From UBA2040 sp963977135 (GTDB lineage Bacteria > Bacteroidota > Bacteroidia > Flavobacteriales_D > Crocinitomicaceae), in contig CAXBNN010000002.1 of NCBI GenBank assembly GCA_963977135.1, positions 124,001 to 188,000 on the forward strand: 64,000 nt of DNA, written 5' to 3'. Shown here in pieces: positions 50,634 to 57,763 of this stretch (position 1 is its first letter; each line of letters begins with the position of its first letter). The notes under the pieces are model-generated. The model searched no databases. It had not been told where the DNA came from and saw only the letters and a program-made list of their open reading frames with translations. The position numbers and the translations under genes were made by a program.

Positions 50634-50760
50634 AAAAAAGTTACAAGTTGCAAGTTGAACGGTTTCTTCGAAACGTTCTTAAAGTTACAAGTTCTGAATA
50701 CTTAGATTTAAACATCCATATTCGGCGCACAGAACTTGCAACTTGTAACTTGTAACTCTT
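50634..50760. repeat. Heptad-phased hairpin repeat, copy 2
   Basis: Same architecture as 25529: heptads AAGTTAC, AAGTTGC, AAGTTGA, small hairpin (GAACG-G-TTTC / GAAA-CGTTC), ACAAGTTCT, a variable middle and AGAACTTGC followed by AACTTGT, AACTTGT, AACTCTT. In the small hairpin a C-G pair in copy 1 is a T-A pair here, so pairing is kept. It sits in the divergent gap between queD and tlyA, where their promoters would be. Confidence 0.8.
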
Positions 50761-50771
50761 AACTTTACCCG

Positions 50772-51503
50772 ATGGAAGAAAGGTTGGATAAAATACTTTT
50801 GCAACGCGGCTTAGTGAGCACAAGAGTGAGAGCGGAACAAATCATCCGTGAACATGGTGTAATGGTTAATGGAAAACTGCTGAACAAAACAGGCAAAAAA
50901 ATTCCTGTAGATGCAAAAATTGAATTACTAGCCGAAGAAATTCCATACGTTTCTCGCGGAGCTTTAAAATTAAAACATGCTTTAGAAAACTTTCCTGTTG
51001 AAATTTCAGGTAAAACGGCAATGGATATTGGCGCTTCAACTGGCGGATTTACGGAAGTTTTATTGGAAAATGATATCAAAAAAGTCTATTGCGTTGATGT
51101 AGGGACCGCCCAATTGCATCAACGAATAAAAGACGATGCTCGTATTGTTAACTTAGAAAAAACACATGTACGAGAATTGAACTCTCGATTGATTCCAGAA
51201 AAATGCGATTTAGTTGTAATAGATGTTTCTTTCATTTCTCTAGAAAAAGTTTTGCCCTTTCTTCATCCTTTGCTCAATTCTGGTGCAGATTGTATCGCTT
51301 TGGTAAAACCTCAATTTGAAGTTGGCAAAGAAAATGTTGGCAAAGGTGGCATCGTAAAAAAGAAGAGTTTATATCCATACATGATCGAAGATGTAAAGAA
51401 AATGGGTGCTTTAAATAATTTAACCTACCAGAAACATATTGAATCACCTATTTTAGGTGGCGATGGAAACCAGGAGTTTTTGATGTGGTTGAAGAGGGAT
51501 TAG
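50772..51503 (+). CDS. tlyA: TlyA-family rRNA methyltransferase / hemolysin-like
   Basis: 243 aa. N-terminal S4 RNA-binding domain (RLDKILLQRGLVSTRVRAEQII) then an FtsJ-type SAM methyltransferase core: AMDIGASTGGFTEVLLE, CVDVGTAQLH, DLVVIDVSFISLEKVLP and ALVKPQFEVGKENVGKGGIV. Characterised members 2'-O-methylate 16S C1409 and 23S C1920, affecting capreomycin susceptibility; some lineages have only one target. Its start is ten bases beyond the end of repeat copy 2. It ends about 33 bases before the left arm of the GxxExxY element. Confidence 0.93.
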   Translation: MEERLDKILLQRGLVSTRVRAEQIIREHGVMVNGKLLNKTGKKIPVDAKIELLAEEIPYVSRGALKLKHALENFPVEISGKTAMDIGASTGGFTEVLLENDIKKVYCVDVGTAQLHQRIKDDARIVNLEKTHVRELNSRLIPEKCDLVVIDVSFISLEKVLPFLHPLLNSGADCIALVKPQFEVGKENVGKGGIVKKKSLYPYMIEDVKKMGALNNLTYQKHIESPILGGDGNQEFLMWLKRD

Positions 51504-51535
51504 TCGCCAAAAACTAAGATCATTTTTGTTTTGCC

Positions 51536-51562
51536 ACCGCAAAGAAGCAGAGAGCGCAAAGG
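51536..51562 (+). repeat. Left inverted repeat of the GxxExxY element
   Basis: 27 bases, ACCGCAAAGAAGCAGAGAG then CGCAAAGG; inverted partner at 52078-52104, differing at two adjacent positions. Confidence 0.75.
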
Positions 51563-51626
51563 ATTATTTTAACGCAGAGAAGACGCGAAGGCGCAAAGTT
51601 TGAGAGACGCGGAGGGCGCAAAGAAT

Positions 51627-52004
51627 TTATAGATTATTTGCGATTCTCTTAATTCCATTTTTCACTCTTGTTTCATTGAAATTTATTAGTAAACCCAGTT
51701 TGAGATTTGTCAATTTCAAATAAGTCATCAATTGAGCGGAGTGAATTGGTAAAAGCGCACTTACAGATTTTAACTCTATGATGACTTTGTTTTCAACTAA
51801 AATGTCTAGTCTAAAACCAACATCCATCATAATACCTTTATAGTTCACAGGAAGTTCTTTCTGATGATTTACTTTTAAACCCAATTCCTTTAATTCATAA
51901 ACAAGGCAAGTTTCATAAACACTTTCTAGCAATCCTGGACCCAATTCTGTATGAACCTCAATTGCTGCCCCAATAATTAATGACGATATATCATTCTCAG
52001 TCAT
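51627..52004 (-). CDS. GxxExxY family protein (PD-(D/E)XK-like)
   Basis: 125 aa from the ATG at 52004 (MTENDISSLIIGAAIEVHTE); an upstream ATG at 52037 adds 11 residues. The signature G-L-L-E-S-V-Y lies near residue 26. A PD-(D/E)XK-nuclease-like pattern is visible: Glu near 27, D in FRLDILVEN and then IIELKSV (ExK). Next to Q of HSAQLMTYLK. The family (PDDEXK_3-type) is widespread, uncharacterised and often found beside repeated sequence. Here it is enclosed by inverted repeats. A nuclease role is a motif-based inference. Confidence 0.85.
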   Translation of the reverse strand: MTENDISSLIIGAAIEVHTELGPGLLESVYETCLVYELKELGLKVNHQKELPVNYKGIMMDVGFRLDILVENKVIIELKSVSALLPIHSAQLMTYLKLTNLKLGLLINFNETRVKNGIKRIANNL

Positions 52005-52077
52005 GCTTTTTGATATTAAGATAATCAAAAATATCACCTATTGCACCAGGTAATTAATGGATTATAAAGAATAATAC

Positions 52078-52104
52078 CCTTTGCGTCCTCTGCTTCTTTG
52101 CGGT
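52078..52104 (-). repeat. Right inverted repeat of the GxxExxY element
   Basis: 27 bases; reverse complement ACCGCAAAGAAGCAGAGGA then CGCAAAGG, 25 of 27 identical to the left arm. Confidence 0.75.
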
Positions 52105-52186
52105 AATAAAAATCAGAAGCACAAAGCTCAGCGTTATTTCCTGTTAAAAATCCGTATTTAGAACCATTCAAAATAACAAGTATTCT

Positions 52187-52194
52187 TATCTTTG
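52187..52194 (+). promoter_or_regulatory. -7 box for the suf operon, nearly leaderless
   Basis: TATCTTTG fits TAnnTTTG exactly and ends only seven bases before the sufS ATG, so the transcript should start within a few bases of the start codon. Confidence 0.55.
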
Positions 52195-52201
52195 TACTAC
52201 T

Positions 52202-53437
52202 ATGGTAGAAAGTCCGAAGAAAAGCTTCAATGTTCGTGAAATTCGCGATCAATTCCCGACCTTAAAACAACAGGTTTATGGGAAGAATTTAATTTATCTA
52301 GATAACGGGGCTACGTCTCAGAAACCGCAAGTTGTTATTGATGCCTTGAATCATTTCTATGTTAAGGAAAATGCAAATATTCACCGCGGAGTTCATTACT
52401 TGAGTCAAATGGCGACAACAGCCTATGAACAGGCGCGGAAAACAATTCAGGTTTATATTAACGCCCAGAAGTCGGAAGAAATAATTTTCACAAAGGGAAC
52501 AACTGATGCCATCAACCTAGTTGCAAATTCTTTCGGGGAATTGCTGAAAGCTGGTGATGAAATATTGATTTCTGCAATGGAACATCACTCCAACATCGTT
52601 CCTTGGCAAATGCTTTGTGAGCGGAAAGGTTGTGTTTTGCGAATCATACCGATAAATCAAAAGGGTGAAATTATTCAAGAGGAATACGATGCTCTTTTGA
52701 ATGAAAAAACAAAATTAGTTGCGATTACACACATTTCGAATACGCTTGGGACGATAAATCCAGTTCGTTCGATGACTGCAAAAGCTCATGCTGTTGGTGC
52801 AAGAGTTTTAATCGATGGTGCACAAAGTATTCAACACAAAAAAATTGATGTTATTGACATGAACTGTGATTGGTTCGTGTTCTCAGGTCATAAAGTTTAC
52901 GGTCCAACAGGTATTGGGGTTTTATACGGAAAAGAAGAGATTCTAGAAAAAATGCCTCCTTATCAAGGTGGTGGTGACATGATTGCCAAAGTAACTTTTG
53001 AAAAAACGACTTACAACGAATTGCCATTCAAGTTCGAAGCAGGAACGCCGCACATTGCTGGAGGAATTGGTTTAGGAAAAGCATTTGAATTCCTGAATAC
53101 ACTCGACATGGAAGCTGTTTTAAATTATGAAATAGAACTGGAGGCGTATGCCCAAGATTTACTTTTGACATTTGAAGGAATAGATGTTATCGGTCAAGCG
53201 AAAAAGAAAACAAGTGTTGTAAGTTTTGTGGTGGATGGAATTCATCCATTTGACATTGGAACGCTATTAGACAAGCAAGGAATTGCCGTTAGAACTGGAC
53301 ATCATTGTACACAACCTTTGATGGATTTCTACAAAATTCCTGGAACAACTCGAGCTAGTTTCGCGTTATACAATACGAAAGAAGAAATTGATATATTCAT
53401 TACAGCCGTGGAAAAAAGTCTTTCCATGCTACGTTAA
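52202..53437 (+). CDS. sufS: Cysteine desulfurase SufS
   Basis: 411 aa, group II SufS/CsdA type. PLP lysine in WFVFSGHKVYGPTGIG, catalytic Cys in RTGHHCTQPLMDFY, and IHRGVHYLSQMATTAYEQAR. It takes sulfur from cysteine for Fe-S assembly with SufE. First gene of sufS-sufE-sufT; sufB, sufC and sufD, usually adjacent in Bacteroidota, are not in the window. The GxxExxY element separates it from tlyA and the operon begins with its own -7 box. Confidence 0.95.
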   Translation: MVESPKKSFNVREIRDQFPTLKQQVYGKNLIYLDNGATSQKPQVVIDALNHFYVKENANIHRGVHYLSQMATTAYEQARKTIQVYINAQKSEEIIFTKGTTDAINLVANSFGELLKAGDEILISAMEHHSNIVPWQMLCERKGCVLRIIPINQKGEIIQEEYDALLNEKTKLVAITHISNTLGTINPVRSMTAKAHAVGARVLIDGAQSIQHKKIDVIDMNCDWFVFSGHKVYGPTGIGVLYGKEEILEKMPPYQGGGDMIAKVTFEKTTYNELPFKFEAGTPHIAGGIGLGKAFEFLNTLDMEAVLNYEIELEAYAQDLLLTFEGIDVIGQAKKKTSVVSFVVDGIHPFDIGTLLDKQGIAVRTGHHCTQPLMDFYKIPGTTRASFALYNTKEEIDIFITAVEKSLSMLR

Positions 53438-53443
53438 AGAATT

Positions 53444-53860
53444 ATGACTTTAGAAGAAAAACAACAAGAAATTATAGAAGAATTTGCTATATACGACGAT
53501 TGGATGGACAAGTACGAATACATTATTGAATTGGGAAAAGACTTGCCAAAAATCGAAGATGCACTGAAAACGGATGACCGCTTGATTGAAGGTTGTCAGT
53601 CGAGAGTTTGGTTGGCGAGTGAATTTAAAGACAATGAAATGAATTTTTCGGCAGATTCAGATGCTATAATTACCAAAGGAATTATTGGTCTGCTCATTCG
53701 CGTTTTAAACCATGAATCCCCAGAAAATATTGCAACTTCTGATTTGCATTTTATTGCAGATATCGGATTGCACGAACACCTGTCTCCCACCCGTTCAAAC
53801 GGTTTGGCGAGTATGGTGAAAAAACTTAAAATGTCTGCCCTGACTCAATTGGCGAAATAA
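53444..53860 (+). CDS. sufE: SufE family sulfur acceptor
   Basis: 138 aa. The acceptor cysteine is in LIEGCQSRVWL near residue 50, and DWMDKYEYIIELGKDLP is the typical N-terminal motif. It accepts persulfide sulfur from SufS and passes it to the scaffold. Starts six bases after sufS; two bases before the next gene, so translation is coupled. Confidence 0.94.
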   Translation: MTLEEKQQEIIEEFAIYDDWMDKYEYIIELGKDLPKIEDALKTDDRLIEGCQSRVWLASEFKDNEMNFSADSDAIITKGIIGLLIRVLNHESPENIATSDLHFIADIGLHEHLSPTRSNGLASMVKKLKMSALTQLAK

Positions 53861-53862
53861 TT

Positions 53863-54168
53863 ATGATGGAATTAGAAAATACTATTGTCAATGTCCTCAA
53901 GACGATTCATGACCCAGAAATTCCTGTAGATATCTACGAATTGGGTTTAATCTACGAAGTGAAAATCGATGCGGATAAAAACGTCACGATTGAAATGACC
54001 TTGACTTCACCAAATTGCCCTGTTGCCGAATCCATGCCGAAAGAGGTGGAAGACAAAGTTGCAGGCATAGATGGCGTTAAATCTTCAGTTGTAAACATCG
54101 TTTTTGATCCAGCTTGGGACAAAGACATGATGAGCGAAGAAGCTAAATTAGAACTTGGTTTTTTATAA
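53863..54168 (+). CDS. sufT: SUF system DUF59 (MIP18-like) protein
   Basis: 101 aa. DUF59/MIP18: HDPEIPVDIYELGLIYEV and MTLTSPNCPVAESMP with the conserved Cys, ending VFDPAWDKDMMSEEAKLELGF. Assists Fe-S cluster maturation or delivery. Two bases after sufE. Either of two consecutive ATGs could be the start. Confidence 0.92.
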   Translation: MMELENTIVNVLKTIHDPEIPVDIYELGLIYEVKIDADKNVTIEMTLTSPNCPVAESMPKEVEDKVAGIDGVKSSVVNIVFDPAWDKDMMSEEAKLELGFL

Positions 54169-54191
54169 ACAAAACAGCATTACTTATACGC

Positions 54192-54992
54192 ATGAATGGA
54201 TTAAAAGCTATTGAATTCCGTATTTCACCTTTAAGGGAAAAACTGAGAATTCACCCTCTTTACTCTGCATTAGGAGACATAGAGGATATTCAAATATTTA
54301 TGGAAAGACATGTTTTCGCCGTATGGGATTTCATGTCGCTACTAAAATTCCTACAGATAGAACTAACGCATACCACCTTACCCTGGATGCCAGGCAAAAA
54401 TGCCGTACTAGCAAGGTTCATCAATGAGATTGTTCATGGAGAAGAAAGCGACGAAAATGAACTTGGCGAGCCTAAAAGTCACTACGAAATGTACATCGAT
54501 GCCATAAAACAAATTGGTGCTTCAACGGAAAATATAGATCTATTTTTAAATAAGATTTCGACTGGAGTAGGAATTGAATCCAGTTTAAATTCACTTAATG
54601 TTGAAGTTGCAATTAAAAACTTTATAACGCACACTTTTGACCTCATCGCATCAAAGAAAACACACTTGGTCGCTGCATCATTTACTTATGGTCGAGAAGA
54701 TGTTATCCCAGACATGTTTATCGAAATTATAAAAAATGCAGAGGTAAGAGATCAAAAAGCAAATTATTCGAAACTTACCTACTACCTTGAACGACACATA
54801 GAAATAGATGGAGGCGAACACGGTCCTTTGAGTTTGCGGATGATAGAAGAACTCTGCGGCAACGACCCAATTAAATGGAAAGAAGCGGAGGACATAGCGG
54901 TTCTTTCTTTGGAAAGACGAATTGAACTCTGGGATGGAATTTACAATGCTCTTATTTATTCAAAATCAAACAAAAACGCAATTATAGCTTAA
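54192..54992 (+). CDS. DUF3050 protein, haem-oxygenase-like fold
   Basis: 266 aa. Continuous helical sequence with FMERHVFAVWDFMSLLKFLQ and IERHIEIDGGEHGPLSL-like HIEIDGGEHGPLSLRM, typical of DUF3050, which is placed in the haem-oxygenase/TENA-like diiron clan. His and Glu residues (ERH, GEE, HIEID, GGEHG) could bind iron. It follows sufT by 23 bases, suggesting a link to iron or Fe-S handling. Biochemical role unknown; the fold assignment is from memory of the family. Confidence 0.8.
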   Translation: MNGLKAIEFRISPLREKLRIHPLYSALGDIEDIQIFMERHVFAVWDFMSLLKFLQIELTHTTLPWMPGKNAVLARFINEIVHGEESDENELGEPKSHYEMYIDAIKQIGASTENIDLFLNKISTGVGIESSLNSLNVEVAIKNFITHTFDLIASKKTHLVAASFTYGREDVIPDMFIEIIKNAEVRDQKANYSKLTYYLERHIEIDGGEHGPLSLRMIEELCGNDPIKWKEAEDIAVLSLERRIELWDGIYNALIYSKSNKNAIIA

Positions 54993-55061
54993 ACTGAAAT
55001 ATGATTAAGTTTAAAACTTGATTATATTCGTTTGTACAATACTTGGAAAATAAAAGACCTT

Positions 55062-56306
55062 ATGAGACGCGTAGTAATAACAGGAATGGGGGCCTTGACA
55101 CCAATAGGAAATGATTTAAACAGTTACTGGGAAGCATTGAAAAATGGTGTTTCTGGGGCTGGACCAATCACAAAATTTGACACATCACTTTTCAAAACGA
55201 AGTTTGCTTGTGAGCTAAAAGGCTACGATCCAACGGCTCATTTCGACGTGAAAGAAATTAAAAAATACGACCCTTTTTCGCAATATGCATTAGTTGCTGT
55301 TACCGAAGCTATTGAAAATGGTAAAGTAGATTTTGAAACACTCAACAGAGATAGAATTGGTGTAATTTGGGGCTCAGGAAATGGAGGAATACAGACCTTC
55401 GAAGATCAAATGGTAGAATATTCCGCTGGTGATGGAACTCCTCGTTTTTCACCTTTCTTCATTCCTCGAATTTTGGTCGATATCGCTTCCGGAATTATCT
55501 CTATAAAATATGGTTTACGTGGTGTAAATTTTTGTCCTGTTTCTGCCTGTGCAACATCCAATACAGCGATGATTGAAGCTTTCAATTATATAAAATGGGA
55601 CAAAGCAGACATGATTATTACTGGAGGTTCAGAAGCCGCAATTACGGGTTCTGCAATCGGTGGATTCTCTTCTGCTCAAGCACTTTCGAAACAAAATGAC
55701 ACACCAGAAAAAGCCTCTCGTCCTTTCGATGTAAACCGCGATGGTTTTGTTATGGGCGAAGGAGCTGGCGCCATGATTTTAGAAGAATATGAACACGCCA
55801 AAAAACGTGGCGCAATCATTTATGGAGAAGTTGTTGGCGGCGGAATGGCTGCTGATGCTTATCATTTAACGGGAACACATCCTGAAGGCGACGGAGCTGT
55901 TCTCGGAATGGTAGAAGCACTTCGCGAAGCCGGATTAAAACCAGAACAAATCGATTACGTAAACATGCATGCGACTTCAACTCCACAAGGTGATTTGTCG
56001 GAATTGAAAGCAGCAAAACGAGTGTTTGGCGAAAATAAAAATCTTTCTATTTCAGCAACAAAATCAATGACCGGCCACCTTCTTGGTGCTGCTGGTGCAA
56101 TTGAAGGAATTGCTTGTGTAATGGGATTGCGCGAAGGGATTGTTCCTCCAACAATTAATACAGAAAACATTGAACCTGATTTCGCTGGATTATATGATTT
56201 CCCGATGAACAAAGGAAAAGCAAAAGAAATGACTTATGCCATGAGCAATACCTTTGGCTTTGGTGGGCATATTGCTAGTATTGTTTTTAAGCGATGGGAG
56301 GAATAG
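55062..56306 (+). CDS. fabF: Beta-ketoacyl-ACP synthase II
   Basis: 414 aa from the ATG at 55062; an in-frame ATG at 55032 would add ten residues (MYNTWKIKDL) and is unlikely. Thiolase-fold KAS II: the catalytic Cys-His-His set in VSACATSNTAMIEA, NMHATSTPQGD and SMTGHLLGAAGAIEG, with FGFGGHIASIVFK at the end. It elongates acyl-ACP by two carbons in fatty-acid synthesis. acpP and fabG are not in the window. It follows DUF3050 after about 70 bases. Confidence 0.94.
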   Translation: MRRVVITGMGALTPIGNDLNSYWEALKNGVSGAGPITKFDTSLFKTKFACELKGYDPTAHFDVKEIKKYDPFSQYALVAVTEAIENGKVDFETLNRDRIGVIWGSGNGGIQTFEDQMVEYSAGDGTPRFSPFFIPRILVDIASGIISIKYGLRGVNFCPVSACATSNTAMIEAFNYIKWDKADMIITGGSEAAITGSAIGGFSSAQALSKQNDTPEKASRPFDVNRDGFVMGEGAGAMILEEYEHAKKRGAIIYGEVVGGGMAADAYHLTGTHPEGDGAVLGMVEALREAGLKPEQIDYVNMHATSTPQGDLSELKAAKRVFGENKNLSISATKSMTGHLLGAAGAIEGIACVMGLREGIVPPTINTENIEPDFAGLYDFPMNKGKAKEMTYAMSNTFGFGGHIASIVFKRWEE

Positions 56307-56411
56307 ATTTAGAACAGAGATTAGAGAGCCGAGAATAGAGTAAGACACGTCGACTGAGTGGGAGTCGAAGGCGCCGTTGTCAATTGTACATTATCCATTG
56401 TTAATTATCAA
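56307..56411. repeat. Intergenic hairpin and TTRTNNA heptads
   Basis: Convergent gap after fabF: hairpin TCGACT/AGTCGA (56350-56355 and 56363-56368), then five in-phase heptads TTGTCAA, TTGTACA, TTATCCA, TTGTTAA, TTATCAA (56377-56411). The last ones include the stop codon of the DUF5723 gene. Confidence 0.65.
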
Positions 56412-57753
56412 TTTCCTTTTCCCTATCCGTTCTCCCAATGCAAAAACCTAATCCAGTACTGACATGAAAGTTTCTCGCTCCAGCTGGGTTCATAAATCCT
56501 AATAGATTATCTGTAGTGATGAAATAAGACATCCCCAATCCTTTCAATCCAAGACCTACTCCAAGATTTTTAGCGCTTCTTGAAGAAATTGAATAGTTTA
56601 CGTTAACGAACAACCAATTTTTTACGTGAAGACTTCCTGTTAACATTAAAGTTGGTCTGTACTTTTTGTTCGTGAAATCTGAAAACCAAACGGCTCCAAC
56701 GCCAAATAATTTATTTAAATCGTAGGTTGCGCCGAGTATAACTCGCATTGGTAAGGCTGCTCTGTAAGAAGCATTATTGCCATCAACAAGAAAAATCTCT
56801 TTGAATGTATCTTGAAAAGTTTCTAGGTAGTTTGAATCTTGTAAAGCCTGATTGATATCAACTCCTTGGAAGTTATAACTGAACGCTTTTCGTTCAAAAT
56901 TTTGAACATTTTGCTTCCATCTTATGCTGCCTAAATCTAACAGACTTCCTGTCAATTTTAATTTTTCTGTTGCTTCAAATGTGAAACCAAAATCAAATGC
57001 CAAACCTCTATTTTTGAAGTTGTAAGCACCTTTTTGGTCAAACGTGCTATCACTATCCGGAATTCCAGAAGTCCGCAAATCAAGTTCTCCATCAAGAGTT
57101 AAATCGAAAGTTGTGGCATCAGTTGTTAATCCAAGAGCACTCTTTTTTGTTTTGACATTAGCGACACCAGATAGCAATTTCACTCTAGCGCCTATCTTTA
57201 ATTTTGAACCTATTTCTCTATTGATTCCAATGCCGTATTCAACGTAACTATTCATGTTGAAACCCAATCCATCCATGTTCGCTCTTTGGCCTAAAAATGC
57301 TCCTCCATTTCCTTCAAAAATCAACTGAATAAAATCCTTTGGATAGGCCAAATGGAAATCAAGTCGATTTACAATTCCGAAACTGATGTAGTGCTTTTTC
57401 AGCTTTATGCCTAGGCCAAATAACTCGTTTTGTATTGTGGCTCCAAGGTAATTTAGATTTGCCATTTTATTCAAAGCACCGGCTATGTCAATTTCCAAAG
57501 AATCATCCTGCGATCGATCAACCAAAATATCTTTCAATGCAAAACCACTATTCGAAGCACCTAAACTGTGCAGTCCCGTCCCAATTGAGAAGTAAACGTT
57601 GTTTTTTGCATTCCACGACGGATTGTAATAATGCGACTGTGGTAGGTTTTGAAAACCATTATAAAATCCAAAATTTCGCTGCGCAAATGAAGCTGTACTT
57701 CCACTAAAAATCAAACCGATTACTAAAAGTAGCTGTAGTAGTTTCTTTTCCAT
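56401..57753 (-). CDS. DUF5723-like outer-membrane protein
   Basis: 450 aa. Signal peptide MEKKLLQLLLVIGLIFSGST ... AQ, then a typical all-beta barrel with the N-terminal YNGFQNLPQSHYYNPSWNAK motif and repeated G-x-x-x-x-L/F strand pattern, and a C-terminal ending. The N-terminal motif matches DUF5723, a Bacteroidota outer-membrane family of unknown function. The lipoprotein gene at 57764 is upstream on the same strand by ten bases, so they probably form a pair. The stop codon lies in a heptad repeat. Confidence 0.8.
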   Translation of the reverse strand: MEKKLLQLLLVIGLIFSGSTASFAQRNFGFYNGFQNLPQSHYYNPSWNAKNNVYFSIGTGLHSLGASNSGFALKDILVDRSQDDSLEIDIAGALNKMANLNYLGATIQNELFGLGIKLKKHYISFGIVNRLDFHLAYPKDFIQLIFEGNGGAFLGQRANMDGLGFNMNSYVEYGIGINREIGSKLKIGARVKLLSGVANVKTKKSALGLTTDATTFDLTLDGELDLRTSGIPDSDSTFDQKGAYNFKNRGLAFDFGFTFEATEKLKLTGSLLDLGSIRWKQNVQNFERKAFSYNFQGVDINQALQDSNYLETFQDTFKEIFLVDGNNASYRAALPMRVILGATYDLNKLFGVGAVWFSDFTNKKYRPTLMLTGSLHVKNWLFVNVNYSISSRSAKNLGVGLGLKGLGMSYFITTDNLLGFMNPAGARNFHVSTGLGFCIGRTDREKEIDN

Positions 57754-57763
57754 TTCTCTACTT

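Larger units (their letters stand above)
51536..52104. mobile_element. GxxExxY element: one gene bounded by 27-bp inverted repeats
   Basis: Left arm 51536-51562 and right arm 52078-52104 are inverted repeats: ACCGCAAAGAAGCAGAG, two variable bases, CGCAAAGG; 25 of 27 positions match (AG vs GA at positions 18-19). Adjacent left-side sequence (51570-51623) carries two more degenerate CGCAAAG-ending units. Outside each arm is an AT-rich stretch (ATTTTTGTT and ATTTTTATT on equivalent strands). No target duplication is clear. No transposase; the only gene is the GxxExxY protein. Naming it a mobile element is inference. Confidence 0.55.

Noticed and set aside
50634..50760. Tandem heptads as a CRISPR array
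   Set aside because: Unit is seven bases with no spacers; no cas genes are near.
51536..52104. Insertion sequence with transposase
   Set aside because: Only a GxxExxY gene lies between the arms; no DDE or tyrosine/serine recombinase motif is seen, so it is reported as a candidate element only.
53437..53863. Frameshift between sufS, sufE and sufT
   Set aside because: Each gene has its own start, stop and complete motif set; spacing is normal for coupled genes.
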